In this document: positions 42,558 to 53,929 of the stretch, one piece after another
Layout: each line of letters opens with the position of its first letter
How positions within the stretch are numbered: position 1 is the stretch's first letter
Assembly (NCBI RefSeq): GCF_014646915.1
Contig: NZ_BMOE01000004.1
Coordinates: 1-64,000, forward strand
Length of the DNA stretch: 64,000 bases
Direction of reading: 5' to 3'
From: Deinococcus aquiradiocola
GTDB lineage: Bacteria > Deinococcota > Deinococci > Deinococcales > Deinococcaceae
Notes under the pieces: model-generated
Database searches by the model: none
What the model saw: only the letters and a program-made list of their open reading frames with translations
What the model was told of the DNA's origin: nothing
Made by a program: the position numbers and the translations under genes

Positions 42558-43070
42558 TCACTCGATGTTGTCGTAGCGGTGCAGCAGCACGGCGTCCGGG
42601 TCCGGGCCGGGCGTGTGGTGCCGCCGCACGAGGTCCACGACCCGCGGGCGTGCCCCGGCGGCCCGCAGGAGGCGTGCGCCGAGGTCCGGGTGCTCGCCCC
42701 GCACCCACAGCGGCCCGAGCGGCAGGAGGCGGCACAGCGGACCCGGAATGAGGCCTGCGCCCACGCGTTCCCACACGCGGTACGGGCGGACCTGCTTGCC
42801 GCAGTCGTGCAGGAGTGCGGCGGCCAGCAGGTCCGGCGAGGCGCGGCCCTCGGCGTTCAGGATGGCCTGCGCGACGCGTACGGCGTGCTCGCGGTCGCGG
42901 GGGTCCATGCCCAGGTACACGCGCGTCTCGCCGGGCGTGAGGTGCCGCGCGGCCCAGGTGTCGTCCGGGCGGGCCTGCGAGACGCTCACCGAGCGGGCGA
43001 GGCGCGTGACCTTGGCCCCCACGTGCTGCAGGCGGGCGAGCGGGTGCCGGGGGGTGGCGTGGGCAGGCAT
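42558..43070 (-). CDS. HD-domain phosphohydrolase-like protein
   Basis: A 170-residue protein with HD motifs AVRVAQAIL..., [12 protein letters not shown] and VRRHH near the end, so a metal-dependent phosphohydrolase of unknown substrate. The ATG at 43070 follows TATCCT by seven bases. It lies downstream of trxB on the same strand, separated by about 130 bp with a hairpin. Confidence 0.75.
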   Translation of the reverse strand: MPAHATPRHPLARLQHVGAKVTRLARSVSVSQARPDDTWAARHLTPGETRVYLGMDPRDREHAVRVAQAILNAEGRASPDLLAAALLHDCGKQVRPYRVWERVGAGLIPGPLCRLLPLGPLWVRGEHPDLGARLLRAAGARPRVVDLVRRHHTPGPDPDAVLLHRYDNIE

Positions 43071-43145
43071 GGCGCGCAGGATAGCGGAGAACGCCGTTCC
43101 CGGCCCGTTCGTGGCCGCGCGCGTGGCGTCCGGCAGGCGGGAAAT

Positions 43146-43184
43146 GGACGGCGGGCGCCCGCCCGGTCAGGGGAGCGCCCGCAC
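43146..43184 (-). terminator. Probable terminator after trxB
   Basis: GCGGGCGC (43151-43158) pairs with GCGCCCGC (43175-43182), just past the trxB stop. The T-run is weak. Confidence 0.5.
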
Positions 43185-43201
43185 GCCGTCACCGGCCGTC
43201 C

Positions 43202-44158
43202 TCAGTCGGCGGCGGCCTCGGTCTCGACTTCCAGGGCGGCCAGCATGCGCTCGACGCTCATGGCGGCGCGCGTTCCGGCACCGACGCTGGTGGCGAGCTG
43301 GCGGTACACGAAGTCCGACACGTCACCGGCGGCGAACAGGCCGGGCACGCTGGTGTAGATCTCGTCCGTGACTTCCACGTAACCGTCCTCGCGGAGCTTG
43401 ACGGTGCCTTCCACGAAGCCGGTGTTGGGGACGTGACCGATGAAGACGAACACGCCGTCGGTCTCGTGGATCTTCTCCTCGCCGGTCTTGAGGTTCCGGA
43501 GCTTCACGGCGCGGACGCTGTCCTCGCCGACGATCTCCTCGACGGCGGTGTCCCAGATGAAACGCATCTTGGGGTTGGAGAAGGCGCGGGCCTGGGCGAC
43601 CTTGTTGGCGCGCAGGCTGTCGCGGCGGTGGATGACGGTCACGGTGTCCGCGAACTTGGTGAGGAACAGGCCCTCCTCGACGGCCGCGTCGCCGCCGCCG
43701 ATCACGACGACGTGCTTGCCGCGGTAGAAGAAGCCGTCGCAGGTGGCGCAGGTGCTGACGCCCTTGCCCCAGAAGAGTTCCTCGCCGGGAATGCCGAGGC
43801 GTTTGGGGTTCGCGCCGGTCGCGAGGATCACGGCTTTCGCCTGGTAGCTGCCGTCGTAGCCGGTCACGGTGAAGGTGCCGCCCGCGTGCTCGATCTTCTG
43901 GACTTCTTCCATCTCGATGACCGCGCCGAACTTCTCGGCCTGTTTGACCATGCGTTCGGCGAGTTCCGGGCCGGGGATCGGTTCGGGGAAGCCGGGGTAG
44001 TTCTCGACTTCCTCGGTCTGCGCGATCTGCCCGCCGGGGAGTCCTTTCTCGAGGATCACGGTCTTCAGGTTGGCGCGTCCGGTGTAGATGGCGGCCGTGA
44101 GGCCTGCCGGTCCGCCTCCGATGATGATCACGTCGACCTGCCTGGCTTCGTTCGTCAT
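43202..44158 (-). CDS. trxB: Thioredoxin reductase
   Basis: A 318-residue FAD/NADPH enzyme reducing thioredoxin. It has FAD site [15 protein letters not shown], redox centre C137-A-T-C140-D, NADPH site [10 protein letters not shown] and the C-terminal [15 protein letters not shown]. The ATG at 44158 follows TACCCT by six or seven bases, and the 13 residues further upstream are excluded on that basis. Confidence 0.95.
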   Translation of the reverse strand: MTNEARQVDVIIIGGGPAGLTAAIYTGRANLKTVILEKGLPGGQIAQTEEVENYPGFPEPIPGPELAERMVKQAEKFGAVIEMEEVQKIEHAGGTFTVTGYDGSYQAKAVILATGANPKRLGIPGEELFWGKGVSTCATCDGFFYRGKHVVVIGGGDAAVEEGLFLTKFADTVTVIHRRDSLRANKVAQARAFSNPKMRFIWDTAVEEIVGEDSVRAVKLRNLKTGEEKIHETDGVFVFIGHVPNTGFVEGTVKLREDGYVEVTDEIYTSVPGLFAAGDVSDFVYRQLATSVGAGTRAAMSVERMLAALEVETEAAAD

Positions 44159-44249
44159 GGTGTCAGGGTAGCAAAGCCCGGCGCGGCCCACCGTCACCTC
44201 GGCACGCTTTACTTTTTAAAGCACAGGCGGTTCGGCGTGCCGGAAGACA

Positions 44250-44280
44250 GAAAAAACCGCAGGCCCGGAGGTCTGCGGTT
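44250..44280 (-). terminator. Terminator of tRNA-Gln
   Basis: AACCGCAG (44255-44262) pairs with CTGCGGTT (44273-44280). On the minus strand it runs into TTTTTTCTG, a classic intrinsic terminator right after the tRNA. Confidence 0.85.
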
Positions 44281-44284
44281 CATT

Positions 44285-44358
44285 TGGCTGGGGCACATGG
44301 ATTCGAACCATGATCGACGCTTCCAGAGAGCGTTGTCCTGCCGTTAGACGATGCCCCA
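44285..44358 (-). tRNA. tRNA-Gln (anticodon CUG), CCA encoded
   Basis: Minus strand: acceptor TGGGGCA/TGCCCCA, anticodon stem ACGCT/AGCGT around CTCTGGA (anticodon CTG), T-arm ATGGTTCGAATCCAT, discriminator G and encoded CCA. Confidence 0.95.
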
Positions 44359-44485
44359 ACGTTCTTCTTCGCTCTGGACGAACTGTTCCGGTGCCCGCCG
44401 GTGGCGGTCCTTTGCAGCGAGAGGGAGTATACCCAAGGCCCTGCATGCCGTCAAGAGCACACTTTGCAAATCCCGCGTTTTTTGC

Positions 44486-44515
44486 TTGCGGAGGCTTATT
44501 TAGAGGTGCTATACT
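44486..44515 (+). promoter_or_regulatory. rpsA promoter
   Basis: TATACT (44510-44515) with TTGCGG (44486-44491) 18 bases upstream. Followed by a short leader with AGGAGG before the ATG, so rpsA is among the few genes here with a conventional ribosome site. Confidence 0.6.
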
Positions 44516-44545
44516 GGGGCGTTGCCGCGCTCAAACGCTGGCGTA

Positions 44546-46359
<1,814 letters not shown>

Positions 46360-46398
46360 GCTCCTCTGCCCGGGTGATCCCGGCGCGGTGAACTGAAG

Positions 46399-46433
46399 AG
46401 AGAGGCGGCCTGCGGGTCGCCTCTCCTCTGTTG
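46399..46433 (+). terminator. Terminator after rpsA
   Basis: GAGAGGCG (46400-46407) pairs with CGCCTCTC (46418-46425), then CTCTGTTGTG. Confidence 0.6.
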
Positions 46434-46548
46434 TGCCTGGAGGGTGCTGCAGTCCGTCTGGCACGTGTCCGTGCAGTTCTTCACGTTGCTCGGTGGGCCG
46501 TGAAGATGACACGGCCAGGTTACGGGGCGGGGAGTAGGATCGGTGACG

Positions 46549-47238
46549 ATGCTGCGCCTTCATGATCTTTCCGAGAGTGTCCTGTTCCGTGACGTGAGTC
46601 CAGAGGGCGTCAAGATGGCGCTGGAAGGCTCCATCGAACTCACCTACGCGCCCGAAGACACCATCGTCCGCCAGGACGCGCCCGGCGAGGCCCTGTACCT
46701 CCTGAAGAGCGGCGTGGCCCGCGTCACGCGCACCAGCCTGGGCGGACGCGTCCGGGTGCTGGGCGACCTGTACGCGCCTGCCGTACTCGGTGAGACGGCC
46801 GCGCTGGGCAGCAGCAGCCGCAGCGCGACCGTCACGGCCTTGGAGGAGGTGCGGGCGCAGGTGCTGTACCGCGATCACTTGGAGCGCGTCATGAGCCGCC
46901 ACCCGCGCGTGCTGTGGAACCTCGCGCGGCTGCTGGCGGACCGCGTCACGCAGCTGAACGACGAGCTGATCGCGGCGGGCATCAGCACGGAGGCCAGCAT
47001 GGCGCAGGTCCTCACGCAGATGTACGACCGGCGCGTGCAGGCGGCCCTGCCGGACCCGGAGGTACTGCCGCTCACCGTGACGGACCTCGCGCAGCGCCTC
47101 TCCAGCAGCCGTGAGACGGCACACCGCCTGCTGCGCCGCATGCAGGTGCGCGGGTTGGTCGGCGTGCAGGGCGGCAACGTGAAGGTCCTCGACCCGGAAG
47201 GGCTCGACAACCTGCTGTACCAGCTGGCCGAGGAGTAA
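46549..47238 (+). CDS. CRP/FNR-family transcriptional regulator
   Basis: A 229-residue regulator with an N-terminal cyclic-nucleotide-binding-like beta-barrel (PGEALYLLKSGVARV, AVLGETAALGSSSRSATV) and a C-terminal winged helix with LAQRLSSSRETAHRLLRRM as the recognition helix. The ATG at 46549 is chosen because TAGGAT (46535-46540) ends eight bases before it. D. radiodurans has several CRP proteins including the damage-related DdrI; this could be its counterpart, but that cannot be decided here. Confidence 0.87.
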   Translation: MLRLHDLSESVLFRDVSPEGVKMALEGSIELTYAPEDTIVRQDAPGEALYLLKSGVARVTRTSLGGRVRVLGDLYAPAVLGETAALGSSSRSATVTALEEVRAQVLYRDHLERVMSRHPRVLWNLARLLADRVTQLNDELIAAGISTEASMAQVLTQMYDRRVQAALPDPEVLPLTVTDLAQRLSSSRETAHRLLRRMQVRGLVGVQGGNVKVLDPEGLDNLLYQLAEE

Positions 47239-47261
47239 AGCAGAGGCAGGATGGAAGAACT

Positions 47262-47312
47262 GAGGGAGGGGCGGGACGAGGAGCGCTGATGCTCACGTCC
47301 CGCCCCTCCCTC
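47262..47312. terminator. Bidirectional terminator, 16-bp perfect stem
   Basis: 47262-47277 is the exact reverse complement of 47297-47312. It sits between the convergent CRP and acyl-CoA dehydrogenase genes. Confidence 0.7.
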
Positions 47313-47320
47313 GCCGTGGT

Positions 47321-48520
47321 TCAGGCGGGCTGCAGGGCGCCCCGGTGGCGGGCGATCACGGCGCGGCTGATGATCATGCGCTGCACCTCGCTGGTGCCTT
47401 CCCCGATGCGGGTGAGGCGGTTGTCGCGCCAGTAGCGTTCGACGGGGTATTCCTTGATGTAGCCGTAACCGCCGAGCAGCTGGATGGCGTCGTCGCAGGC
47501 CCTGACGCCGACCTCGGTGGCGTACAGTTTGGCGCGCGCGGCGGCGAGCGTGAAGTCCTGCCCGGCGTCCCTCAGATCGGCGGCCTTGCGGATGAGGAGG
47601 CGGGCGGCCTCCAGCTGCACGTCCATGTCGGCGAGGCGGAACGCGACGCCCTGGTTGCTGCTGAGCGGCGCGCCGAACTGTTCGCGTTCGCTGGTGTAGC
47701 GGGCGCAGTAGTCGAAGGCGGCGCGGCCGAGCCCGAGGCCCATGCTGGCGATCCCGATGCGGCCGCCGTCCAGGACGCGCATGACGTCCTTGAAGGCCTG
47801 GCCGCGCGTGCCGAGGAGCGCCGTGGCGGGCAGCTGCAGGTCGTTGAAGAGCAGCTGGGCGGTGTCGCTGCTGCGCAGGCCGAGCTTGTCTTCCTTGCGG
47901 CCGACGCTGAAGCCCTGCACGTCGGCGCGGTTGAAGACGAAGGCGCTGATGCCGTCTGTCTTGGAGCGGCCGGGGCGGGCGGGATCGGTGCGGGCGAGGA
48001 TGACGTACGTGCCGCCCACCGACCCCTGCGTGATGAAGTTCTTGGCGCCGTTGAGCGTCCAGCTGCCGTCGTCCTGCTGGACGGCGCGGGTCTGGAGGCC
48101 GCCACTGTCGCTGCCGGACTGCGGTTCGGTGAGGCCCCACGCGCCGAGGGTGCGGCCAGAGGCGAGGTCGGGCAGGAAGGTGCGTTTCTGTTCCTCGGTG
48201 CCCGCGATGAGGATGTGGCCCTGGCAGAGGCTGTTGTGGCTGGCGACGGTGAGGCACAGCGAGCCGTCGTAGGCGGCGATCTCCTCGACGATGAGGGCGA
48301 AGGTGGCGGTGTCGAGGGCGCTGCCGCCGTACTGTTCGGGCGTCTGGGCGCCCATGATGCCCATGTCCCCGAGTTCGCGGACGAGGTCGTGCGGGAATTC
48401 GCCGGTCTGGTCGCGTTCGGCTGCGCCTGGGGCGACCTTGTGTTTCAGGAAGGTCTGAAGGGTGCTGAGGATGGCGCGCTGGTCGTCGTTGAGGTCGTGG
48501 GGGGTGCGGGTGTGTGTCAT
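47321..48520 (-). CDS. Acyl-CoA dehydrogenase
   Basis: A 399-residue FAD enzyme of fatty-acid or branched-chain beta-oxidation. It shows [14 protein letters not shown] for FAD binding, FITQGSVGG, and the C-terminal [24 protein letters not shown], which contains the likely catalytic glutamate region of short/medium-chain enzymes. CAGGAG precedes the ATG. A TetR-like operator overlaps its promoter, which fits control by acyl-CoA. Confidence 0.9.
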   Translation of the reverse strand: MTHTRTPHDLNDDQRAILSTLQTFLKHKVAPGAAERDQTGEFPHDLVRELGDMGIMGAQTPEQYGGSALDTATFALIVEEIAAYDGSLCLTVASHNSLCQGHILIAGTEEQKRTFLPDLASGRTLGAWGLTEPQSGSDSGGLQTRAVQQDDGSWTLNGAKNFITQGSVGGTYVILARTDPARPGRSKTDGISAFVFNRADVQGFSVGRKEDKLGLRSSDTAQLLFNDLQLPATALLGTRGQAFKDVMRVLDGGRIGIASMGLGLGRAAFDYCARYTSEREQFGAPLSSNQGVAFRLADMDVQLEAARLLIRKAADLRDAGQDFTLAAARAKLYATEVGVRACDDAIQLLGGYGYIKEYPVERYWRDNRLTRIGEGTSEVQRMIISRAVIARHRGALQPA

Positions 48521-48556
48521 GGGGCTCCTGGGGTGGTGAGGTGAGACGCCACCACT

Positions 48557-48574
48557 CTAACAAACGCTCGTTAG
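48557..48574 (-). promoter_or_regulatory. TetR-type operator over the acyl-CoA dehydrogenase promoter
   Basis: CTAACAAACGCTCGTTAG is an imperfect 18-bp palindrome of the AAC-n-nACG-nn-GTT kind bound by TetR regulators of fatty-acid degradation. On the minus strand it runs into TAGAGT, a likely -10 box, so binding would repress. Confidence 0.5.
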
Positions 48575-48721
48575 GATTGCATGGCCCTGGCACACCCGCA
48601 CCGAAGACCGACCCGACTGACAGAAACCTGTCAGGAAACCCCACGTTCATGAAGCCGAGAACACCGCGCCAATCGTGGAATTCTTCACTCTGTCCAGACA
48701 CAAGTGGGTACAATGAACGCT

Positions 48722-50452
48722 GTGAACACCGAGTCCCGTCCCACCACCCCCAACCCCCGCCGCCGCGTCCTGGCCCTCGGCATCGCCGGGAGTGCCGCCG
48801 TGCTGCTGCTCGGCGGAGCGCTGGCCCTGGGCATGAACACCACGCCGGGCACCATCGCCAGCGGCATCCGGGTCGGCGGCGTGGACCTCGGCGGCATGAC
48901 GCGCGAGGCCGCCCTCGCCCGCCTCGGCCAGATCAGTGGCGACGCCCCCCAGATCACCGTGCAGGCAGGCACCGCCAGCTGGACCGTGCCCGCCACGCAG
49001 CTCGGCTGGAGCCTCGACCCGCAGGCGGAACTGAACGCCGCCATCGCCGCCAGCAGCGGCCGCAGCCTCGCCCAGAAGGTCGAGACGCTCATCGGACAGG
49101 CACCCACCCAGGACCTGCCGCTCGTGCAGAAGTACGACCCGGCCGTCGCCCGCAGCGCCCTGACGGCCCTGACCGCCGCGCAGAACACCGCGCCCCGCAA
49201 CGCCAGCATCGTCTTCGACAAGACCCGCTACGCCGTGCGACCCGGCACGCCCGGCATTCAGGTCAAGGTGGACGACGGCGTGCAGACCCTCGTGCAGCAC
49301 CCCGACACGCGCACCCTCACCCTGAACGTCGTGCAGGCCACCCCCATGTACAGCACGCAGTCCCTGCAGGCCCTCGTGGACCAGGGCAACGCCCTCGTGA
49401 GGCCCCTCACGGTGCGGCTCGGCGAGACCGGCCCCGTCTTCACGCTCACGCGCCTGCAGGTCGCGAACCTCTTCTGGGTCCGGCAGGCCGGACTGGAACT
49501 CGACAGGGACACCATCGCCGCCAAGGTCAAGCAGATCTCGGCTGCCGTGGACCAGCCCGCCCAGAACGCCCGCTATGCCCTCAAGGGCAGCACGCTCAGC
49601 AAGGTGCCCGAGAAGGCCGGACTCGTCAGCGACCCCGCCCAGACGCTCAAACTGCTGTCGCAGGCCGTGCTGGACCCCAAGGCCACCAGCATCGTCCTGA
49701 CCCCCAAGGTCAGCGCGCCCACCCTGAAGCTCGCGGACCTGCCGGACGCCAGCAAACTCACGCTCATCGCGACGGGCCGCAGCACGTACTACCACTCCAG
49801 CCCGGCCCGCCGCGTGAACGTCGCGAACGCCGCCGCGAAGATCAACGGCGCGGTCGTCGCGCCCGGCGAGAACTTCTCGTTCCTCGACACGCTCGGCGGC
49901 ATCAGCCCCGAGAACGGCTTCGTGACGGGCCTCATCATCAGCGCGGGCCGCACCGTGGACGGCCTGGGCGGCGGCGTGTGCCAGGTGTCCACCACCGTGT
50001 TCCGCGCCCTGTATCAGGCGGGCCTGCCGGTCGTGGAACGCAACCAGCACGCGTACCGCGTCGGGTACTACGAACCGCAGGTGGGCTTCGAGGCCGCCGT
50101 GTACGACCCGGGCAAGGACCTGAAACTCAAGAACGACACGGGCGGCCCGATCCTCGTCAAGACCCTCAACGACAACGCGCGCTCCACCCTGACCGTGCAG
50201 GTGTGGGGCCTGCCGCAGACGCGCAAGGTGAGCATCTCGCCCGCCGTCATCACGTCGCACACCGCGCACCCCGCCCCGAAGTACGTGCCGAGCGCCGACC
50301 TGCCGCGCGGCGCGATGAAGCAGATCGACTGGGCCGCCGACGGATACAACCTGTACATCACGCGCACCATTCAGGACAAGGGCGTGACGCGCAGCGACCG
50401 CACCGTCACCAGCTACAAGCCCTGGCAGGCCATCTACGAGGTCGGCCAGTAA
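48722..50452 (+). CDS. VanW-family protein with signal anchor
   Basis: A 576-residue exported protein. A hydrophobic segment near residues 14-34 is followed by two PG-binding-4-like repeats (GIRVGGVDLGGMTREAAL and a second around 200-280), and the C-terminal VanW domain with VVAPGENFSFLDTLG and GGGVCQVSTTVFRAL. The role is in the cell envelope but the activity is unknown. The start is GTG 48722: TACAAT (48709-48714) lies seven bases before it and overlaps the earlier ATG. Confidence 0.85.
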   Translation: MNTESRPTTPNPRRRVLALGIAGSAAVLLLGGALALGMNTTPGTIASGIRVGGVDLGGMTREAALARLGQISGDAPQITVQAGTASWTVPATQLGWSLDPQAELNAAIAASSGRSLAQKVETLIGQAPTQDLPLVQKYDPAVARSALTALTAAQNTAPRNASIVFDKTRYAVRPGTPGIQVKVDDGVQTLVQHPDTRTLTLNVVQATPMYSTQSLQALVDQGNALVRPLTVRLGETGPVFTLTRLQVANLFWVRQAGLELDRDTIAAKVKQISAAVDQPAQNARYALKGSTLSKVPEKAGLVSDPAQTLKLLSQAVLDPKATSIVLTPKVSAPTLKLADLPDASKLTLIATGRSTYYHSSPARRVNVANAAAKINGAVVAPGENFSFLDTLGGISPENGFVTGLIISAGRTVDGLGGGVCQVSTTVFRALYQAGLPVVERNQHAYRVGYYEPQVGFEAAVYDPGKDLKLKNDTGGPILVKTLNDNARSTLTVQVWGLPQTRKVSISPAVITSHTAHPAPKYVPSADLPRGAMKQIDWAADGYNLYITRTIQDKGVTRSDRTVTSYKPWQAIYEVGQ

Positions 50453-50464
50453 GGACCAGTCCCA

Positions 50465-50545
50465 CCTGAACCTCGTTCGTGCGCCTCGCGGCGCGCGCCC
50501 TCCCCCACCCGGGGGCTGGACGCGCGCCGCGCCTCACCGTTCAGG
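50465..50545. terminator. Bidirectional terminator between VanW and GGDEF genes
   Basis: Nested hairpins: CGCGGCGCGCG (50487-50497) with CGCGCGCCGCG (50521-50531), an inner CCCCC/GGGGG, and an outer CCTGAAC/GTTCAGG. Confidence 0.55.
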
Positions 50546-50550
50546 CGGAT

Positions 50551-52185
50551 TCAGCCGGGGCGGCGGGCGAGGCTCTCGCGTTCGACGACGCCGCGCCCGG
50601 CACGCTTGCCGCGGTACAGCAGCTGGTCCGCGCGGTGCAGGGCGGGCAGCAGTTGCCCGTCCGGGCAGTTCACGACGCCCGCCGTGAACGACACGGTCAG
50701 GTTGACGGGCAGGCCATCCACCGTGAAGTGCGTCAGGGAGTGCCGGAGCGCGTCCAGCAGGGCGTGCGCCTCGTCCAGCAGCGTGCCGGGGAACAGTACC
50801 ACGAACTCCTCCCCGCCGAAACGGGCGAGCAGGTCGGTGGGCCGCAGGCCGCGCTTCAGGAACTGCGCGAAGGCGCGCAGCACACGGTCACCGCCGTCGT
50901 GGCCGTACGTGTCGTTGACGCGCTTGAAGTGATCGATGTCCAGGATGGCGACCGCGACGTTCGCGGGCTGCGGCTGGCCTTCCAGCAGGCGCACGCCGGC
51001 CGTCATGAGGTGGTGGCGGTTGTGCACGCCGGTCAGTTCATCAGTGGCGCTCGCCTTCTCCAGCTGCAGGTGCAGCGCCTCCAGTTCGTTCAGCGCGGCC
51101 TGCAGTTCGGCGCTGCGCTGCCGGTGCGTGTGGGCCTCGCGTTCGGCGAGTTCGGTACGGTGCAGGACTTCCAGCGCCCGGACCTTGCGGGCCTGCTCGT
51201 CGGCGTTCTCCTGGCGGTACAGCGTCACGTGCCGGCGCAGGTGCGCGAGGGCCTCCAGGGGTGCGCCGAGCGCCTCGTGCACGTCGCACAGCAGGGCGTG
51301 CAGTTCGGACTGCACGGCGCGCATTCCGGCGTGCGTGGCGCCCTGCAGCTGCATTTCCAGCACCTCCCGGGCCTCCGCGAGCCGCCCGGTGTGGATCAGG
51401 AGGTGCACGAGCGGCGGGACGGTGATCCACAGGGGCCGCGCGGGGTCCTGAGACTGCCGGGCGAGCGCGTCGCGCAGCCAGCGTTCGCCCTGCTCGGCGT
51501 TCCCGGCCTGCAGGGCGCGCTCACCGAGGCGGGACAGGACGAGGACCTGCATGGCGCGGTGCCCGCAGCGGGTCGCGAGCTGCAGGGCCGTGCCGTACAG
51601 GTCCATGGCCTGCGGGGCGCGGCCCTGCCGTTCCCGCAGTTCCCCGAGGCTCCAGGCCGTGAACGCCTGACCGACCGTGTTCGCCGTGCGTTCGAAGATG
51701 CTGCGGGACGCGAGCAGGTACCCTTCGGCGTGGTCCGGGTCGAGGCGGGTGTGCATGACGCCCAGGTCGTGGAGGGCCGCGCCTTCCGTTTCGACGTCGC
51801 CGTTGTCGCGGCTGGCGCGCAGCTGTTCGCGCAGCGTGACGGTCGCGAGGCCGAACTCCGCGAGTTCCAGCTGCGCGCAGCTGCGGACGTTGAGGGCGCG
51901 GCTGTACCACAGCGATGCCCGCGCCAAACCGAGCAGCGCGAGCGCCTCCCCGGCCGCTTCGAGCGCCTCGGCGGGCCGCGCCTCCCGGAACGCCGTGTAC
52001 CCCGTCAGCACGAGGACAGCCGCACGCTCCTCCGCATCCGGGTGGGGGACGAGAGAGGCGGGCTGTCCGTACGACGAGGCCGGGTCCGGTTCGGGCAATG
52101 TCGGGGTGAGGGCGCGGCAGCGGGCGACGTCCAGTTCACGCCAGCTCCACGCCTCTTGCAGCCGGGAGAGCGTAAGACTGGTCAT
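50551..52185 (-). CDS. TPR-containing diguanylate cyclase
   Basis: A 544-residue cytoplasmic protein. Residues 1-330 are helical repeats of TPR type (for example ALHDLGVMHTRLD, AWSLGELRERQG), then a coiled coil, then a GGDEF domain with ILDIDHFKRVNDTYGHDGGD and the active site RFGGEEFVV. The inhibitory site RxxD (RPTD) stands five residues before GGEEF, so product inhibition by cyclic-di-GMP is expected. The ATG at 52185 follows TAGACT by eight bases. Confidence 0.88.
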   Translation of the reverse strand: MTSLTLSRLQEAWSWRELDVARCRALTPTLPEPDPASSYGQPASLVPHPDAEERAAVLVLTGYTAFREARPAEALEAAGEALALLGLARASLWYSRALNVRSCAQLELAEFGLATVTLREQLRASRDNGDVETEGAALHDLGVMHTRLDPDHAEGYLLASRSIFERTANTVGQAFTAWSLGELRERQGRAPQAMDLYGTALQLATRCGHRAMQVLVLSRLGERALQAGNAEQGERWLRDALARQSQDPARPLWITVPPLVHLLIHTGRLAEAREVLEMQLQGATHAGMRAVQSELHALLCDVHEALGAPLEALAHLRRHVTLYRQENADEQARKVRALEVLHRTELAEREAHTHRQRSAELQAALNELEALHLQLEKASATDELTGVHNRHHLMTAGVRLLEGQPQPANVAVAILDIDHFKRVNDTYGHDGGDRVLRAFAQFLKRGLRPTDLLARFGGEEFVVLFPGTLLDEAHALLDALRHSLTHFTVDGLPVNLTVSFTAGVVNCPDGQLLPALHRADQLLYRGKRAGRGVVERESLARRPG

Positions 52186-52246
52186 GTGCCGAGAGTCTAC
52201 CCGAAGCGCGTGAAGGTGAGTCCCCCCGTCCTGGGGGAGGACAGCC

Positions 52247-52424
52247 CGTACGGTTGGGGACACCGGAAACGGCGCCGACGTCCCTTCCCGGGCAACCCAC
52301 TACACGTGGCTGGCAGAGCTCCCCAGAAGAGGACGCTTGCCGTCTTCCATCTCCTCCAGACCGTCCCCTTTGTGTTTGCTCCGCCCGGCCGGATTTCTGG
52401 AGTCCAGCTCGATTCAGAATCAGA
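52247..52424 (-). repeat. Dispersed repeat copy 3 (diverged)
   Basis: Retains the blocks GGAAACGGCGCCGACGTCCC, GCAGAGCTCCCCAGAAGAGG and CTTCCATCTCCTCCAGACCG in the same order as copies 2 and 4, but the hairpin is decayed. Its end lies 10 bp after the stop of the minus-strand acyl-CoA dehydrogenase gene. Confidence 0.65.
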
Positions 52425-52433
52425 CGGGCAGGC

Positions 52434-53798
52434 TCAGACGAAGGCGCTCAGACCGCTGACGGCGCGGCCCACCACCAGCGTGTTGATCTCGTTGGTCCCC
52501 TCGTAACTGTAGATGGCCTCGGTGTCGCAGAAATGCTTGGCGACGCCGTACTCCAGCAGGATGCCGTTCCCGCCGAAGGTCTCGCGGGCGAGGGCGACGG
52601 TCTCGCGGCAGCGGGCGGCCGTGACGACTTTGGCGAGCGCGGCGTGCTCGTCCCGCATGATCCCGGCGTCCTCCATGCCGGACAGGCGCAGGCACAGCAT
52701 CTGCATGGCGGTCAGGTTGCCGAGCATGTGCACGAGGTGGTTCTGGATGAGCTGGAATTCCCCGATCTTCTTGCCGAACTGCTCGCGGGTCTGCGCGTAC
52801 TTCAGCGCGAGTTCGTACGCGCCCATCGCGCAGCCGACGCCCTGCCACGCGACGCCCGCACGCGTGAGGCGCAGCACGTCGGCCGTCGTGCGGAACGACG
52901 TGGCGCGCTGCAGGCGGTCCTGCTCGCTGACGCGGCACTCGCTCAGGCGGATGTGGCCGTTCTCGACCATCCGCAGCGCGATCTTGCCCTGGATCTTCTC
53001 GACCTCGAAGCCGGGCGTGCCCCTGCGGACGAGGAAGCCCTTAACCTGATCGTCGGCCTCGTCACGCGCCCAGATGACGGTCACGTCCGAGAAGGTGCTG
53101 TTCCCGATCCATTTCTTCTCGCCGTTCAGGACCCAGCTGTCCCCGTCGCGGCGCGCGGTGGTGCGCAGGCCACGGCTCACCTGCGAGCCGCCCTCAGGTT
53201 CGGTCAGGCCGAACGCGCCGACCATGTCGAGGTCCAGCAGGCGCGGCATGAATTCCTTCAGCTGGCGTTCGTCCCCGCCGAGTGCGACGCTGGCCAGTGC
53301 GAGGCCCGCGTGCACCCCGAAGAACACGGCGGTGCTGACGTCCACGCGGCACATCTCCATGATGATGATGCCTTCCGTGACGCTGGCGTCCGGCGTGCGG
53401 GTGCCGTCGTCGTTCCAGATCTCGCGCGTGAGGTTCAGGTCGCGCAGTTTGGGGATCAGGGACTGTGGGAACTCGTCGCGGGACCAGTACCCGTTCATGA
53501 TGGGCGCGACTTCCGTCTCCATGAAGTGCCGCACGCGCGCGGCGATCTCGCGTTGACGGTCGCTGAGGGTGGACATCAGGTCGTAGAAGTCGCCGTTCGC
53601 GGCGGGCAGGGGGCGTTCCTTGCGCGGGGAGGCCTGCGTGGCGAGCATGCCGCCGAGCGCGTGGAGTTGCGTGTCGCTCATGGCAGAGGCGGCGTCCACG
53701 AGCGCGGCGAGGTCCAGGCGGCGCGACAGGGCTTCGACTTTGCGGGGGTCCAGGCCGCCCAGGGCCGCCCCCACCTTCTCGGTGCTCGGGTTTTGCAT
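52434..53798 (-). CDS. Acyl-CoA dehydrogenase (glutaryl/long-chain type) with N-terminal extension
   Basis: A 454-residue acyl-CoA dehydrogenase. The core begins near residue 75 and contains [48 protein letters not shown] and the C-terminal [23 protein letters not shown], closest in feel to glutaryl-CoA dehydrogenases. The first 70 residues are an extra helical region ([22 protein letters not shown]). Substrate undetermined. Not in operon with the other dehydrogenase. Confidence 0.85.
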   Translation of the reverse strand: MQNPSTEKVGAALGGLDPRKVEALSRRLDLAALVDAASAMSDTQLHALGGMLATQASPRKERPLPAANGDFYDLMSTLSDRQREIAARVRHFMETEVAPIMNGYWSRDEFPQSLIPKLRDLNLTREIWNDDGTRTPDASVTEGIIIMEMCRVDVSTAVFFGVHAGLALASVALGGDERQLKEFMPRLLDLDMVGAFGLTEPEGGSQVSRGLRTTARRDGDSWVLNGEKKWIGNSTFSDVTVIWARDEADDQVKGFLVRRGTPGFEVEKIQGKIALRMVENGHIRLSECRVSEQDRLQRATSFRTTADVLRLTRAGVAWQGVGCAMGAYELALKYAQTREQFGKKIGEFQLIQNHLVHMLGNLTAMQMLCLRLSGMEDAGIMRDEHAALAKVVTAARCRETVALARETFGGNGILLEYGVAKHFCDTEAIYSYEGTNEINTLVVGRAVSGLSAFV

Positions 53799-53929
53799 AC
53801 CGGCAAGTTACACCCGGTCCAAATTGCGGAGTGCAAGGAAGCACCCAGGCGCCCTTGAGCAGATCTTCAGGCTCCGCACGCCCGAACACTCCGCCGCGCC
53901 CCGCAGTGCTTCAAACGGGCCGTCCCTGC

